Below, piece after piece: positions 1 through 10,360 of a DNA stretch of 64,000 bases (position 1 is its first letter; the number at the start of each line of letters is the position of its first letter). This DNA comes from Ricordea florida. Lineage: Eukaryota > Cnidaria > Anthozoa > Corallimorpharia > Ricordeidae. The DNA lies in the NCBI GenBank assembly GCA_949710005.1, contig OX453279.1, positions 21,540,193 to 21,604,192 of the forward strand. The letters run 5' to 3'. The notes below the pieces were generated by a model. That model saw nothing but the letters and a program-made list of their open reading frames with translations, ran no database searches and had not been told where the DNA came from. The position numbers and the translations under genes were made by a program.

Positions 1-12
1 GTAGTAGTAGAA

Positions 13-81
<69 letters not shown>

Positions 82-119
82 AATAGTAGTAGTAGTGGCA
101 GTAGTAGTAGTGGCAGTAA

Positions 120-182
<63 letters not shown>

Positions 183-187
183 AAGAA

Positions 188-220
<33 letters not shown>

Positions 221-222
221 AA

Positions 223-255
<33 letters not shown>

Positions 256-257
256 AA

Positions 258-302
<45 letters not shown>

Positions 303-341
303 AATAGTAGTAGTAGTAGTAGGAGGAGGAGGAGGAGGAGG

Positions 342-379
<38 letters not shown>

Positions 380-456
380 TAGTAGTAGTGGCAGTAGTAG
401 TGGCAGTAGTAGTAGTAGTGGCAGTAGTAGTAGAAGAAATAATAATAATGATGATT
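1..456. repeat. GTA-type trinucleotide microsatellite
   Basis: An almost unbroken run of GTA units, interrupted by GAATA, GGCA, GGA (about 320-342) and GCA (about 343-362) variants and ending in AAT/GAT units. It starts at the window edge, so its full length is unknown. The change from pure to interrupted blocks is typical of an old, still expanding satellite. No coding frame is implied. Confidence 0.97.
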
Positions 457-2406
457 ATAAGATGAACACAGCAACTGAGTTCTTAGCCCTGTTATGAAGA
501 ACCATAAAGAGTTCTTCAAATACTAGCTTCTTGAGGTTTTGCGAGTATCGTATTTCTAGTATAGTTGGAATTATGCACGAACGTTGAAATTATAACCACA
601 GTGTATAATAAGGTAAATAGTACCCCCACGATATAGTAATGTTTAAATCTAAGAAAGTGACAAATGTCTCCAAATGGTTATCAACAGATATGACACCATT
701 TTAAAACCCAAAGCAGGAAGGAATTATATCGTGGACGTGTATCATGTATAAAGGAAAGGCCATTCCATGGGATGGGTTGTTGAGGAGGATTGTTTTGTGC
801 GGCATAAAAGTCTCAGGGTTGATTTATCTAAGGTGTGTTTACTTAAATAAATAGGTCTGTTGAAGAGACTGCACCTACCTTTACTGCAGAGGTATCTTAA
901 GTTATATTATTTATAAGCATGCTTACGTGCCTTTTTCGTTATTTGGTTGAAAAGAAAGGGAACAAGATATGAAATATAATACCCACAATGGCTGTAATAA
1001 GGGAATTCTCAAGTAAAGCTCATCGTATGGGTCTTATATCGTGACTATAAAGATGTCAATATACAATCATCAATCAATCATCAAAGTCAATAGGGTTTAA
1101 CTTTTTAAAAATTTTTGAAAGTTAACATTGTACAAGTATGTGGGTGGACTCAATCGCGGGTTCCAGTATTTGTTTTTACTTGAAGTACCGCAAAGAACAA
1201 CAGACTCATTGAAATACCTAGCCGATTTTTTTTTGATGGAAAACCGAAGGTCTTTTTGTATTTTGCTTTCTCCAATCAGATGTTGTGGACAATGATTGAA
1301 TTCGTCAACATTCACAGAAAGCAGAGTTCTCATAATCATGGGTCATCGATAATAAGCAATAAAAATACAGAGGGGGTGAAAGCTATAAGTCCATTACAAC
1401 TGAAGGGGGCATAAAATGTTTCAATTGTATTGCGACTGGACTAACTGTAGGAACAACATCAATGCCGCCCGCCGCGGCCTCGAACGCTATTGATAACAGA
1501 GGGTGGGTGCAATTTAACTTGCGAGTTGTTTGCACTCAATGTGCTTGGTCTCAAAACCTTGGGCGATGCTAATTGATATCAAAAAGAGTTTGTGCGATAC
1601 AGCAGGTTACATTTTCCTAGCAATTTGTCAAATTATGTTGCTCATACATATAACCATACATAAATACATACATATATATACATATACACATACATACATA
1701 CACACACAAACATATAACTATTGGCGTCATCTTATGATAAGGTTAAAGCCACAAAATAGCATATTTAGTAGCTTCTCGAATAAAAAAAATAATAAACAAA
1801 GGTAAACTTGATAAACTGTTGTTATAAACGAACAGAACCTCGGGGATTTTTGGTGAATTAAATAGCGGTTGATAAAGTGTTTTTGAGTTCTATTCAAGAA
1901 CAAAATGTAAGTGCTCGAAAATCAAGTACCACAATTCTGCTCAAAGGCGCTCATGTGTAGCAGCGTTCAATAACTATGCATCATTTAAATGGGTTCACTA
2001 GAACTTCATTCGATTAAGGACACGCATAGGCTCTATACCCTATGATACACAGCTAATGCAGTCACTTTCCAATTTTGCGTTTCAAATAACGTGTCCTTGC
2101 TAAAGCCATTGACATTTTCTCCCAAATTTTGTTTCTATTGGTATTTATTGGTCAGCCTTTGTTAAGTGAAAGAATTAATGAAACCCAAATGAATAAGCCT
2201 AAATCAGGTAAAAATGTACCTTAAGTGTATTTTTCCTCACGCGGTAATAATCCTCATTCCTCCACTAGTAAAATTTCTCCAAAAATATAGAGGATAGTGC
2301 TAATGGCAAAACGAGCTCTTTACGTAATTGTGTCGTTGGAAAATGAGTGTTAACTTTAACCCCCGCTTACTTCCAACTGGAAGCTTTCCAATAAAGGAAA
2401 TAAAAA
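457..2406. other. Gene-free stretch with a CATA-rich patch
   Basis: No frame with coding character, no tRNA and no clear terminal repeats were seen. About 1641-1715 is a CATA/TATA/CACA microsatellite. The remaining sequence is AT-rich and unremarkable. Confidence 0.6.
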
Positions 2407-2627
2407 TAGAATTCTTGTTTAACCTTGAACTTCACTCATCCTTATAAGCTACTATAATGGGAGCCCACAACTTATAATAAAAAAATGTAACTGCTATGAA
2501 TAAAGAGTACCACGGCAAGATACCAAGATAGAATCTTTATTTAACTTTGAACTCCACTCATCTTTTAGCTTCTATAATGGGAGCACACAACTAGAAATGA
2601 ATAAATATAACTGCCATAGATTAAGAG
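2407..2627. repeat. Two-copy tandem duplication, 120-bp period
   Basis: A block containing CTATAATGGGAGC at about 2452-2465 recurs 120 bp later at about 2572-2585. The flanking parts match with substitutions (TTCACTCATC / TCCACTCATC; CCCACAACT / CACACAACT). The copies are diverged, so this is an old tandem duplication. Confidence 0.75.
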
Positions 2628-2821
2628 ATGCTTGCTAAGTGCATGAAATTAAATTGTTTCTATAAAGACGATATTACATGGCCGCGCGGAGATACGAAGT
2701 TTATCACCCTTGCCAGTGTTCTCCTGAGCGCAGCAAGTATTTTCAAAATATTTTAAAAACGAGAACAGAAATTTTCTTATCTCCAAGCGACCATGTAATT
2801 TTCTTTTTATCATATAGAATT

Positions 2822-2955
2822 TAGTGGTATACCGAGTGGTAAGAAATCATAAAATGCTCCCCCGGCATTTATATCACACATGTGAGGATATCATTTATAT
2901 CGACACACGTGCAACATCATTTTTATCAATTTGTTACCACTCGGTGTACCACTCA
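2822..2955. mobile_element. Short inverted-repeat element (MITE-like)
   Basis: TAGTGGTATACCGAGTGGTAA at the left is mirrored by TTACCACTCGGTGTACCACT at the right, about 134 bp apart, with one or two mismatches in about 21 bp. There is no coding capacity. No target-site duplication could be assigned. Confidence 0.6.
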
Positions 2956-3599
2956 ATTTTATGTAATAAAAACAGACATTTCTCTTGTAAGGTATAAATA
3001 GATTTATTCTCTTTAAAATGCTGTAATTCAACGAAAGAATTGATGTTCTCTTTTGAACCCAGCAGGCTAATGAAATTTTCTTGTAATTCACAAAACGATT
3101 CTGATTTTAGTCAAAATATGCAAGTGGTGAGACCTTGGAGCAAAGCCTTAAAATTTGTCGCGTAGGAAGTACTTGATATATAGTGTTCAACTAGGACGTT
3201 GATGAAAAAAAGATAAACATAATATTACCACCTTTGAAGCCCTGTTTCGCTGTGTATTATTGTAAGAAAAATTTGTTTTCGTTATAGATAAGAGGAAACT
3301 TGCAGACTATTCGGTCACAGAAGAGACCACCTGCCTGTTATGACCGATGGAAGCATAGACATCATGCCACTTCCCCGTCGTGCAAAATAAACTGTTGGAA
3401 ACATTTTCAAAACACCTTAGGCTTTAATTAACTATTCTGTGGCTCGAAACGGGCGGAAGGCGTGGTAAAAAAGTGAAGAGGGCCATTCCATTTTTACAAA
3501 AGTATATGCTCTTATGATTTGTCGCCAGCATGTTTTCTTGCCATCTATAAGTTGCTTGTCGAGTTCGATCGTTCGGATGTTTGTAGCTCCGAAAAGAAC

Positions 3600-3772
3600 T
3601 TGTTGTTGAATTTGACTGACGTTTGTCAACTCGAGGGGAAGTCACCGTCAGAGTCATCACCTGACCCGCCTGATGATGATGATTCAGCTTGTCGAAACGT
3701 CAGTCAACGTCAACAGCAGTTCTTTCCAGAATCACCTCTACCTGGACGTTTGATAGAATCCAAATAACAGCA
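3600..3772 (+). mobile_element. Penelope-like element tail with degenerate hammerhead-like core
   Basis: CCTGATGATGATGATTCAG at 3669-3687 is followed by GTCGAAACGTCAG at 3691-3703. The order CTGATGA, short hairpin, GAAA and CGTC resembles the hammerhead-type cores known from Penelope-like retroelements. The spacing between CTGATGA and GAAA is irregular here (an extra GAT unit), so I expect a decayed motif. The overlapping 78-93-codon frames on both strands are not credible genes. The SINE at 3781 follows directly. Confidence 0.45.
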
Positions 3773-3780
3773 GGGAGCAG

Positions 3781-4063
3781 GGTTGGCGCAGTGGTGAGAG
3801 CGTTCGCCTTCCACCAATGTGGCCCGGGTCCGATTCCCGGCCTCGGCGTCATATGTGGGTTGAGTTTGGTGGTTCTCTACTCTGCCTCGAGAGGTTTTTC
3901 TCCCGGTACTTCGGTTTTCCCCTCTCCACAAAAAGCAACATTTGATTTAATTTCATATGGTTTAATTTGATTTCATTTGTGCTTTACAGTGTCCGCAATT
4001 AGTATGTCAGTGCTAAATACAGTTGACACTTAAATAAAGTTCATTATTTTTATTAATATTAAC
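3781..4063 (+). mobile_element. tRNA-derived SINE
   Basis: The head reads GGTTGGCGCAGTGGTGAGAG, a tRNA D-arm with a Pol III A-box-like sequence. GGTCCGATTCC at about 3830 is a B-box (T-arm). A non-tRNA body follows (CTCTACTCTGCCTCGAGAGG and TTCGGTTTTCCCCTCTCC), and the 3' end is AT-rich (AATAAAGTTCATTATT). The arrangement is that of a tRNA-SINE rather than a working tRNA, because no folded acceptor stem closes the head. It resembles a SINE that is frequent in corals, from memory. Confidence 0.8.
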
Positions 4064-4557
4064 ATTGGATTTAGAAGGAAGACTCGATTATGAAAAACTA
4101 AGTTAACTTTCCAACGTGTACTCTTAAGCGCTCGGTAGACGGCTTTTTTGCTGTCTCAAACTGGTACTCAATTCTTCGTATATGTTGGAAGAATTAAAAT
4201 TAAAAAAAAACATCTAGATCCTTCTTCATGAATTCTCCCACTCCGAGGTCTCTTTTTTTAGAGCTTCCTTTTTTTGTATCTAGACTTCTGATACTTATGA
4301 ACGGTATCAAAGCTAACCTGTTTTGGATTGTTGTTGAGCTTGCAGAAAGCACATTGTCATCACTTTACCAGTCTCCCAAAAACATGTTCAAAGAGCTCTG
4401 ATAAATTTGCAGCAAAGAAACCTGTGTTGCACGAAATTAGAAATGTAGCAATCTTTTTTGGTATGAAGAAAGAATAAATGTTAAAACCTCAATATACTTG
4501 GGAAAATCTCGATATTACGCGGTTACTATTGACGTGACGTGACTGCACAAGGGCGTA

Positions 4558-4994
4558 GGGGCCCATTTCTCGAAAGACCCGGCAATTTGCCGGGCCAGGA
4601 AAGCTAGTTTATGATAAGAATATTTACAGAATTATAAACTTGACGGTTTTTAGCTTAAGCGAAGCAGTTATAAGTGAACTTACACGTTGGTCTGGTTTGT
4701 TCGTTAAGAACTGTACAAGTATTCCATAGACTCCTACTTGAAAGTGGAGCTCTGCGCTCGTTTAGCTATCAGGGGTTCGTTTCTCGAGAGTTCCGTTGAC
4801 GGAACTCGAGCTTTATTTTTAAGTCGGATTCTATCGAAGGTTTGCGTAGTTCTTGACGCACGAACCAGTCTCACAGGCAAGTTAACTTAAGGTTGCCTGT
4901 TAAAACAGCAAAACTGCAATTCCCGTTGTAAATATTAGGATCATAAAATAGCTTTCCGGGCCCGACAAATTAGCGGGCCTTTTGAGGAGCGGGC
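4558..4994. mobile_element. Inverted-repeat element, about 440 bp, GGGCC-rich ends
   Basis: The left end (4558-4614: GGCCCATTTCTCGAAAG, then CCGGGCCAGGAAAGCTAG) is the mirror of the right end (4942-4994: ATAGCTTTCCGGGCCCGAC, then GCGGGCCTTTTGAGGAG). Arms are about 55 bp and imperfect. There is no open frame inside; it is a non-autonomous element. Confidence 0.6.
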
Positions 4995-5288
4995 TCCCTT
5001 AAGCTTTTATTGAACGCATTGTATACAACAGGAATTACATTTTCGTCCTCAAGATTAAGCAATACAATTCTCGGTTAACCTGCTCATCAGACTACAAAAA
5101 CATGCGGTTTACTCCGACGTGAAAAACGAGCTCGAGCCCGTAACGTTTCGGGGTCTTTCGAGACATTGGCACCAGGAGCCATAGTTAAATACCTCTGTGA
5201 CGTATTTCGATCACGCATTTACGTTTGAAACGGTTTAAAAGGAGGACAGAAGGCTGGAGGTCTCGATGTTATTAACCATTCAAAATTG

Positions 5289-5415
5289 TAGAAATAACCT
5301 ACGAGTTATACAAATCAATAAGAAAAGATGAATTTTACCTTCCAATATTGATGAAAGCAAGGAATACCGCATTCATTTTCGTTGCCAATTAAACGTGCGC
5401 CATTTGGCCGCCATC
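5289..5415 (+). repeat. Dispersed repeat, partner of 36074-36206
   Basis: AATTTTACCTTCCAATATTGA at 5330-5350 and GGCCGCCATCTT at about 5407 occur in the same order and spacing at 36115-36195. The intervening sequence is diverged but alignable by eye (AAATAA upstream, ATTAAACGT between). Confidence 0.6.
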
Positions 5416-7309
5416 TTAAGGACTTGGCTCACGGTTTTTTGTTGCAAGTCTTACCCATCTCTGTCATTTTAAAGTGACTAGAAATTGAATTAATTTAAAC
5501 TTCTCCTTTAACCAATTAAACTTTAATCATCCGGAGAGTTCCCAGAAAGAAGAAACTCATTCATTGTTTGTACACCTGTACCAGGGCGAATACCCTTTGT
5601 TTGTGTGCTTAGTTTCTACGAAGACCTTCGGTTGTTTTTTTCTTTGTTTGTTTTTGTTTTTATTTTTGAATACATATGGTGCTATAATCTGAGGTAGAAT
5701 GAGAAAATACATTTTCTTTATGTCCAGCAAATTAACTTCAAGGAATTTTCGTAAGGCCACTGTCATTGAAAGGTAGATGTAGTTTCCAAATAAACCCCGT
5801 CGGTTTGTTACTGTCAGCTCCCTCTTTTCAGAGACCGAAACTTTGTTTAAGTTCTACTTTTATGAAAGCAAAGCGTCAAGTAATTGTACGTAGCTGTGAC
5901 GACGACATGGCAACGTAATAAAACGTCAAGTGACTAACTGCTCTCTAACAAGATGTCGTCTGTCTTTAATACATAAGCCACCCTTTTGAATAAATGATAA
6001 GCCTTTCTGCATTGTCGACAATATTACCCAACTTTTCCCAACGGGAATTACATAACATATATATACATGCGTGCGGACGGTCATTTTTAACCCTGATGAT
6101 GGCAAACAACCGAAAACGTTTGGTTTTTACTTTTTAACTTTACAATTTTTTTGACCTTTTAGCCTTGCATATAAGATACTATTACCCAAGTTCATTACCA
6201 TAATAATAGATATGTTCCTTATTTTGTGAATGAGAGTTGCATCCTTTACACATACACGTATACCTGAAAAATTTCATGTAGAAAACTCGAAAGTAGCTCT
6301 ATGAATCAACGAGAAAGTGTCTATTAATTTTCAACTCATTTATGAAAAGACAGGAGGGGCACGTTTAGTACAAATTTAATATAGTTCAAACGTGAATGAC
6401 CTTCCCGCGAAGGATTCAGGGTTTGTCGAGGAAGCGTAAACTTTAAGTTTCGACAGGCAACCTATCCTTATTACACTTACAATTGCGAAATGAATATTAG
6501 TGCGTGCTTAAACTAACTTCAGCTTTTTAAATGAAATGTCCTAGAAATTGTTCAAAGAAAGGGAAGTTTCGTGCAAGCGCACTCGTTCTAACAACAGTAC
6601 AACTGGGAACGTACTTACCGCTTACCATGAAGGATGCTGATTTATCTTTGTTGCCAAAGTAAGTCTTCGGGTTCAGCCTAGAGTGGATTAAAACAGAAGA
6701 CGGTACCGTGTTAATAGCTTTAGACGTTTCTGCAATATTGCTAACCTTTTTGTAAACTTTTGTATGCCAAGGATCTGTTTCTCTTTTGATTAAAAAAAAT
6801 TCATACCCCTCATCACTTGTGCGACTGAGAGGAAAAAGTTCTTGCGCCAGTACAAAGCCCGCAGCGACAGGTATGTTTGATAATTTCCTTTATTTTGTCT
6901 TTGCGACCTCATTTCAAAAACAATATTCTGCTACCTGAGACAAGGAAACAAATAATTGATTGCTTCGCCAATGACAGTTCAAATTAATGGGAAAAACGTT
7001 CAGTAGATCTCTGAGTATACACTCTGCCGTTGCATTTATATGTAAACAAATTTTAAGAAGTAGAAAACAGTGACCGATTGCAGCATTTTCCCATTAATTT
7101 GTTTACCTTTTTAGAGTCTTACCTATGTGGCAGACACAGCTTTTTGTCCGTATTTTTATTTAAGTCATTGATAACATGAACCTCACCGCATTTTTTGTTC
7201 CCATTGCTGCCAAAAGGCTTCTTGAGAAATTTCAAATTTGAGAAGTAGTACAGAAGTATGTAGCATGTTTGTCTTATGAAACCAGTTTAATGCACTGGTT
7301 TTCTCGAGT
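5416..7309. other. Gene-free stretch with one Penelope-tail fragment
   Basis: No supported gene. At 6092-6120 CCTGATGATGG is followed by CCGAAAACG and then TTTGGTTTTTACTTTTT, which has the order of a Penelope-like tail with a degenerate hammerhead-like core. The stem between core halves is imperfect. The 69-codon minus-strand frame at 5557-5766 looks random (long lysine/asparagine run from an A/T tract). Confidence 0.45.
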
Positions 7310-7410
7310 CTCCCATAGCTCAGTTGAACAGTGTCCGAACTAGTAATCTGAGGGTTGAAGGTTCAACTCCTATCAGTGGGAGAGGTCGGATTTTCTTTTT
7401 CCGGGTTTTC
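7310..7410 (+). mobile_element. tRNA-derived SINE fragment (second family)
   Basis: CTCCCATAGCTCAGTTGA (A-box region), an anticodon-like loop CTAGTAA, GGTTCAACTCC (B-box) and GTGGGAGA closing the acceptor make a nearly complete tRNA-like fold, with the anticodon reading AGT. A TCGGATTTTC-type tail follows. The D-arm and anticodon stem have mismatches, so I call it a SINE head, not a functional tRNA-Thr. Confidence 0.65.
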
Positions 7411-7894
7411 CTGTTACAGTGCTTAAAATGCATCTTCCACAAGGTATAAGTTGTAACTGGAAGCACTTTAAAACAAGCGCTTACTTAGCCCCTTAGCACA
7501 GCACACCAGATGAAAACAAGAAAAGGAAAATGGAGTAGCTATGTTTGTTATATCATTAAAGCGAAACAAAGCCACCCCAAAAGCCTTGCCATAATGGAGG
7601 CCATTCTTGAGGGAAAAGAATTTATTTTGCCTTTAGAAAGTTGTGTTACGTCCAACTTCTAACTGTTATTGAATTATTGAACCTTTATTTGCTTGAAATC
7701 TTTATCTTTTGTCTATGGAGAGGACCCCGACCGACTAACAAAAGCTTTCACAGTTTCCATACACATTTTAGTGATAATTTGGCGACGCCAAGATTAGAAA
7801 TATAAAGTGCTCGTTGAGGGTCAGAGAATGTTGATTCAGCAGAGATCACAGGGCGAGAAAGGGAGCGCTCCTTAGGTCTGAACCGGACCTGGAT

Positions 7895-8035
7895 TTGTGA
7901 TCCTAAATCACACGGACCATGAAGCATCAAAGGAACTGATGAATCCACTCTGGGCAAGGATTCATCGTTTCCTATATGATACGTAATGATCTGAGCAGTG
8001 ATCTCAGATCACAAATCTAAATGCAGGTCAAACCT
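7895..8035. repeat. Palindromic repeat with ATCACAAATC motifs
   Basis: TGTGATCCTAAATCACACGG, GATGAATCC, GATTCATCG and TGATCTCAGATCACAAATC occur in a partly palindromic array. The same series (GATTCATCG, TGATATGAG, GATCTCGGATCACAAATCC) occurs at 30108-30190 directly after the Gypsy LTR, so it is a dispersed family. Confidence 0.55.
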
Positions 8036-8118
8036 AAAGAACGTATCCATAGAGTTGAAGGAGATTTTATGGCGTCCTTTTAGGACCATTGTAGTATAGC
8101 TCTCAATCTATACAATAA

Positions 8119-8420
8119 TTAAAAATTATTCGCCGAAGGCGAAGTGATTATTGGTAAATATTCACCGAGACGAAATCGAGGTGAAGATTCACCGACAAAC
8201 ACTGAGCCTGTGGCGAATATTTGTTTTGGTATAAATACACAGGTGATTGTTTCAAAAACAGAAAAGAAAAAGCATTGTACAACACGAAAAAATTTTATTT
8301 CATAAAAAGCGCGCGAACGACTGGTAGCCATTTTGTTCGTCTAGGTGATTATCGGCTGATAATCCGAGATAGCAAACCAGTCAGAGTGCGCGATTTTGTA
8401 TAATCACCTGAGTATTTATA
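8119..8420. mobile_element. Inverted-repeat element with CACCTG-containing arms
   Basis: TATAAATACACAGGTGATT at 8230-8248 is mirrored by AATCACCTGAGTATTTATA at 8401-8419. Short TTCACCGA/TCGGTGAA-type repeats lie on the left side. The overlapping 60-70-codon frames are products of the repeat. Confidence 0.5.
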
Positions 8421-8984
8421 CTAACAATTGTTAGGGGGCAAAAGGTGCTGTAAATATTTATATTAACAAAGCCTTAGTAAATGCATTTTTCAGGTTGTTT
8501 TGTCTTAAACAACGAATTTACGATAGTTTTCTATGACCAAGGAGCAAAGGAGGTGAAAACGAAGTCCTTCATGGAAAGTACTCTGTCAGTTACAATAATA
8601 GTTTTAAAGAAAGGTGGGAAATTTGTATCACGGGAGTGTAAATTGTAAAATTTCTTTGGAGAAATATAAAGGTTTCTATATTACTGATTTATCCAATACT
8701 TGTTTCCGCCCACAAACAGAGATAGTCAGTTGTGCTAACTCAGTTAGGAATCCCTGGTGCGATTGAAGATTATGTATAGATTTCCCAAGTCTTTGCATAA
8801 AAGGCCCTCATCTCATCTCTTTACGGAGTGCAAAAGCTCGATCCTCGAAAGCTATGATAAACAATCATAGCAACTTGGTGAATGAGACTCGATACTTCCA
8901 CCTTCGGAGAAAGCTTCAATTTTTAGATGTCAATGATTTTCACTTCAAGGTCACATCTGCATCTACTTGCAGTTTTAGATCTGA

Positions 8985-9260
8985 AGCTTTTGTGTATACT
9001 TGACCTTTCTTCTCGTACTTCTCGAGCGTTCTTGAAAATTTCCAAGTGCTTAGATTACTCAATAATGCACGAGAAACAGGCTTTTTTATTTCTTTCGTAA
9101 AATGCCCAATTAACGGACGCTTGTTTGTCAAGGCGGTAGAGAGTGTGTGCAAGAGAATCGAAATCCTGCGTAGACTTATAACGTTCATATCCTTGGCTAA
9201 AATTAGTCTATGTCGATCAATAAAATGGGGAGTCGTTACTCTGAATGGTTGCGCCAAGAA
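8985..9260 (-). repeat. Dispersed repeat, inverted partner of 9990-10270
   Basis: Read on the minus strand this segment contains GATTCTCTTGCACACACTCT, a GGGCATTTTA stretch and AAGTACGAGAAG, in the same order as the plus strand at about 10083-10230. Both give open frames sharing SILLHTLST and the K-KYEK pattern (105 and 121 codons). The shared reading frame may be a relic of coding sequence, but I recognise no protein family. Confidence 0.5.
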
Positions 9261-9349
9261 AATAAAGCATTATTATTATGCTAACACAAGGAAATTGTTG
9301 TGTGACGCAGCCTGCGTGCATGTGTTTCACTTTATTATATAGACGTGAG

Positions 9350-9640
9350 TGGTTTACTGAGAATTACACCATTCATAAAATTCAAACGAAAGTACATCCG
9401 GTACCGTAATGGCGTATTTTCTATATCCTAACAAGTAAGGATATCGATGACGTCATTTCCCGCCTAGCACTATTCAGTTTGTCTATATACTTAAAAGAAA
9501 ATTGCACGTCAGCTCAAAGTACGAGTGGCAAGAGCAATATCTCACGAGAGAGCGCTGCGCTCACTCGTGAGATATTGCTCTTGCCAGGCGAACATAGAAT
9601 TCATATCTGCTAGCCACCGTGTAATATCCGCTATATAATG
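9350..9640 (+). repeat. Dispersed repeat with an embedded perfect foldback
   Basis: GGCAAGAGCAATATCTCACG at 9528-9547 is perfectly mirrored by CGTGAGATATTGCTCTTGCC at 9565-9584. The same larger sequence (GAATTACACC, GATATCGATGACGTCAT, GTGTAATATCCG) is found inverted at 42470-42730 and, more diverged, at 59060-59260. Confidence 0.6.
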
Positions 9641-9670
9641 CACACGCGTGATGTTGGCCGCGTGCGAGGG

Positions 9671-9818
9671 TTGTCCAATACTCCGACAGATTTATGCATT
9701 GCCTTGTATTGTATTATATAGCCATAACAACAGTTCAACAATGCATTCTAGAACGACACAATACAACACAATGATGTTGATACAATGCTGTGCATAAATT
9801 TATCAGAGTATTGGACAA
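9671..9818. mobile_element. 148-bp MITE
   Basis: TTGTCCAATACTCCGACAG at the left end is mirrored by CTGAT(A)AATTT-type sequence ending TATCAGAGTATTGGACAA at the right. The TIR is about 28 bp with few mismatches and includes GATTTATGCA / TGCATAAATTT. There is no coding capacity. Confidence 0.7.
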
Positions 9819-9854
9819 GTATGCTGCGTGCTTTTTATGGTGTTTTATAAGATG

Positions 9855-10360
9855 GAGCAGATATAACGCACGCTCTGATTGGTCAAGACGAATGCATTAT
9901 AACACCATATATAGTGCAACGTATGCACACATGCTACCTCACACACAAATCTTCTTATACAAGGTCGATAGTAATGCTTTTGTTTTTCGCCGAAATCATT
10001 TCGAAGAACGACTTCCCATTCCATTTATCGCCTTACATTATCTTAAGCCAAGAATATGAACGTTATAAATCTAGCGGGCTTTCGATTCTCTTGCACACAC
10101 TCTCTACTCTCTTGGCAAAACAAGCGTTCGTTTATTGGGCATTTTATAAAAGGAATAAAAAAAAACTTGTTCCTCGTGCATCGTTGAGATATATAGGCAC
10201 TTGGGAATTTTTAAGAATACTCAAGAAGTACGAGAAGCACTTCTCTCATGTTCTTAAAAATGCACGCGTGCTAAAATAACACAACAATGCACTCGGCGCT
10301 TTTTTTTTCCTTTAACAATGCACTCGGCTTGACCAATCAGAGCGTGCGTTATATCTGTTT
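9855..10360. mobile_element. Inverted-repeat element of about 505 bp
   Basis: CAGATATAACGCACGCTCTG at the left is mirrored by CAGAGCGTGCGTTATATCTG at the right (TIR about 32 bp including TTGGTCAA / TTGACCAA). The interior carries the copy of the repeat also present inverted at 8985-9260 and a 121-codon open frame (9914-10279) with no recognised family. Confidence 0.65.

Noticed and set aside
1-456. CRISPR-like or satellite array with spacers
   Set aside because: It is a simple trinucleotide repeat without unique spacers; the genome is eukaryotic.
1530-1805. 91-codon plus-strand frame
   Set aside because: Much of it is a translated CATA microsatellite (His/Tyr/Thr/Ile repeats).
3424-3970. 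Several overlapping open frames on both strands
   Set aside because: They overlap a Penelope tail and a tRNA-SINE, show no domain, and mirror each other in opposite strands.
7310-7385. Functional tRNA-Thr (AGT)
   Set aside because: Stem mismatches in the D- and anticodon arms and a SINE-type tail directly after the acceptor.
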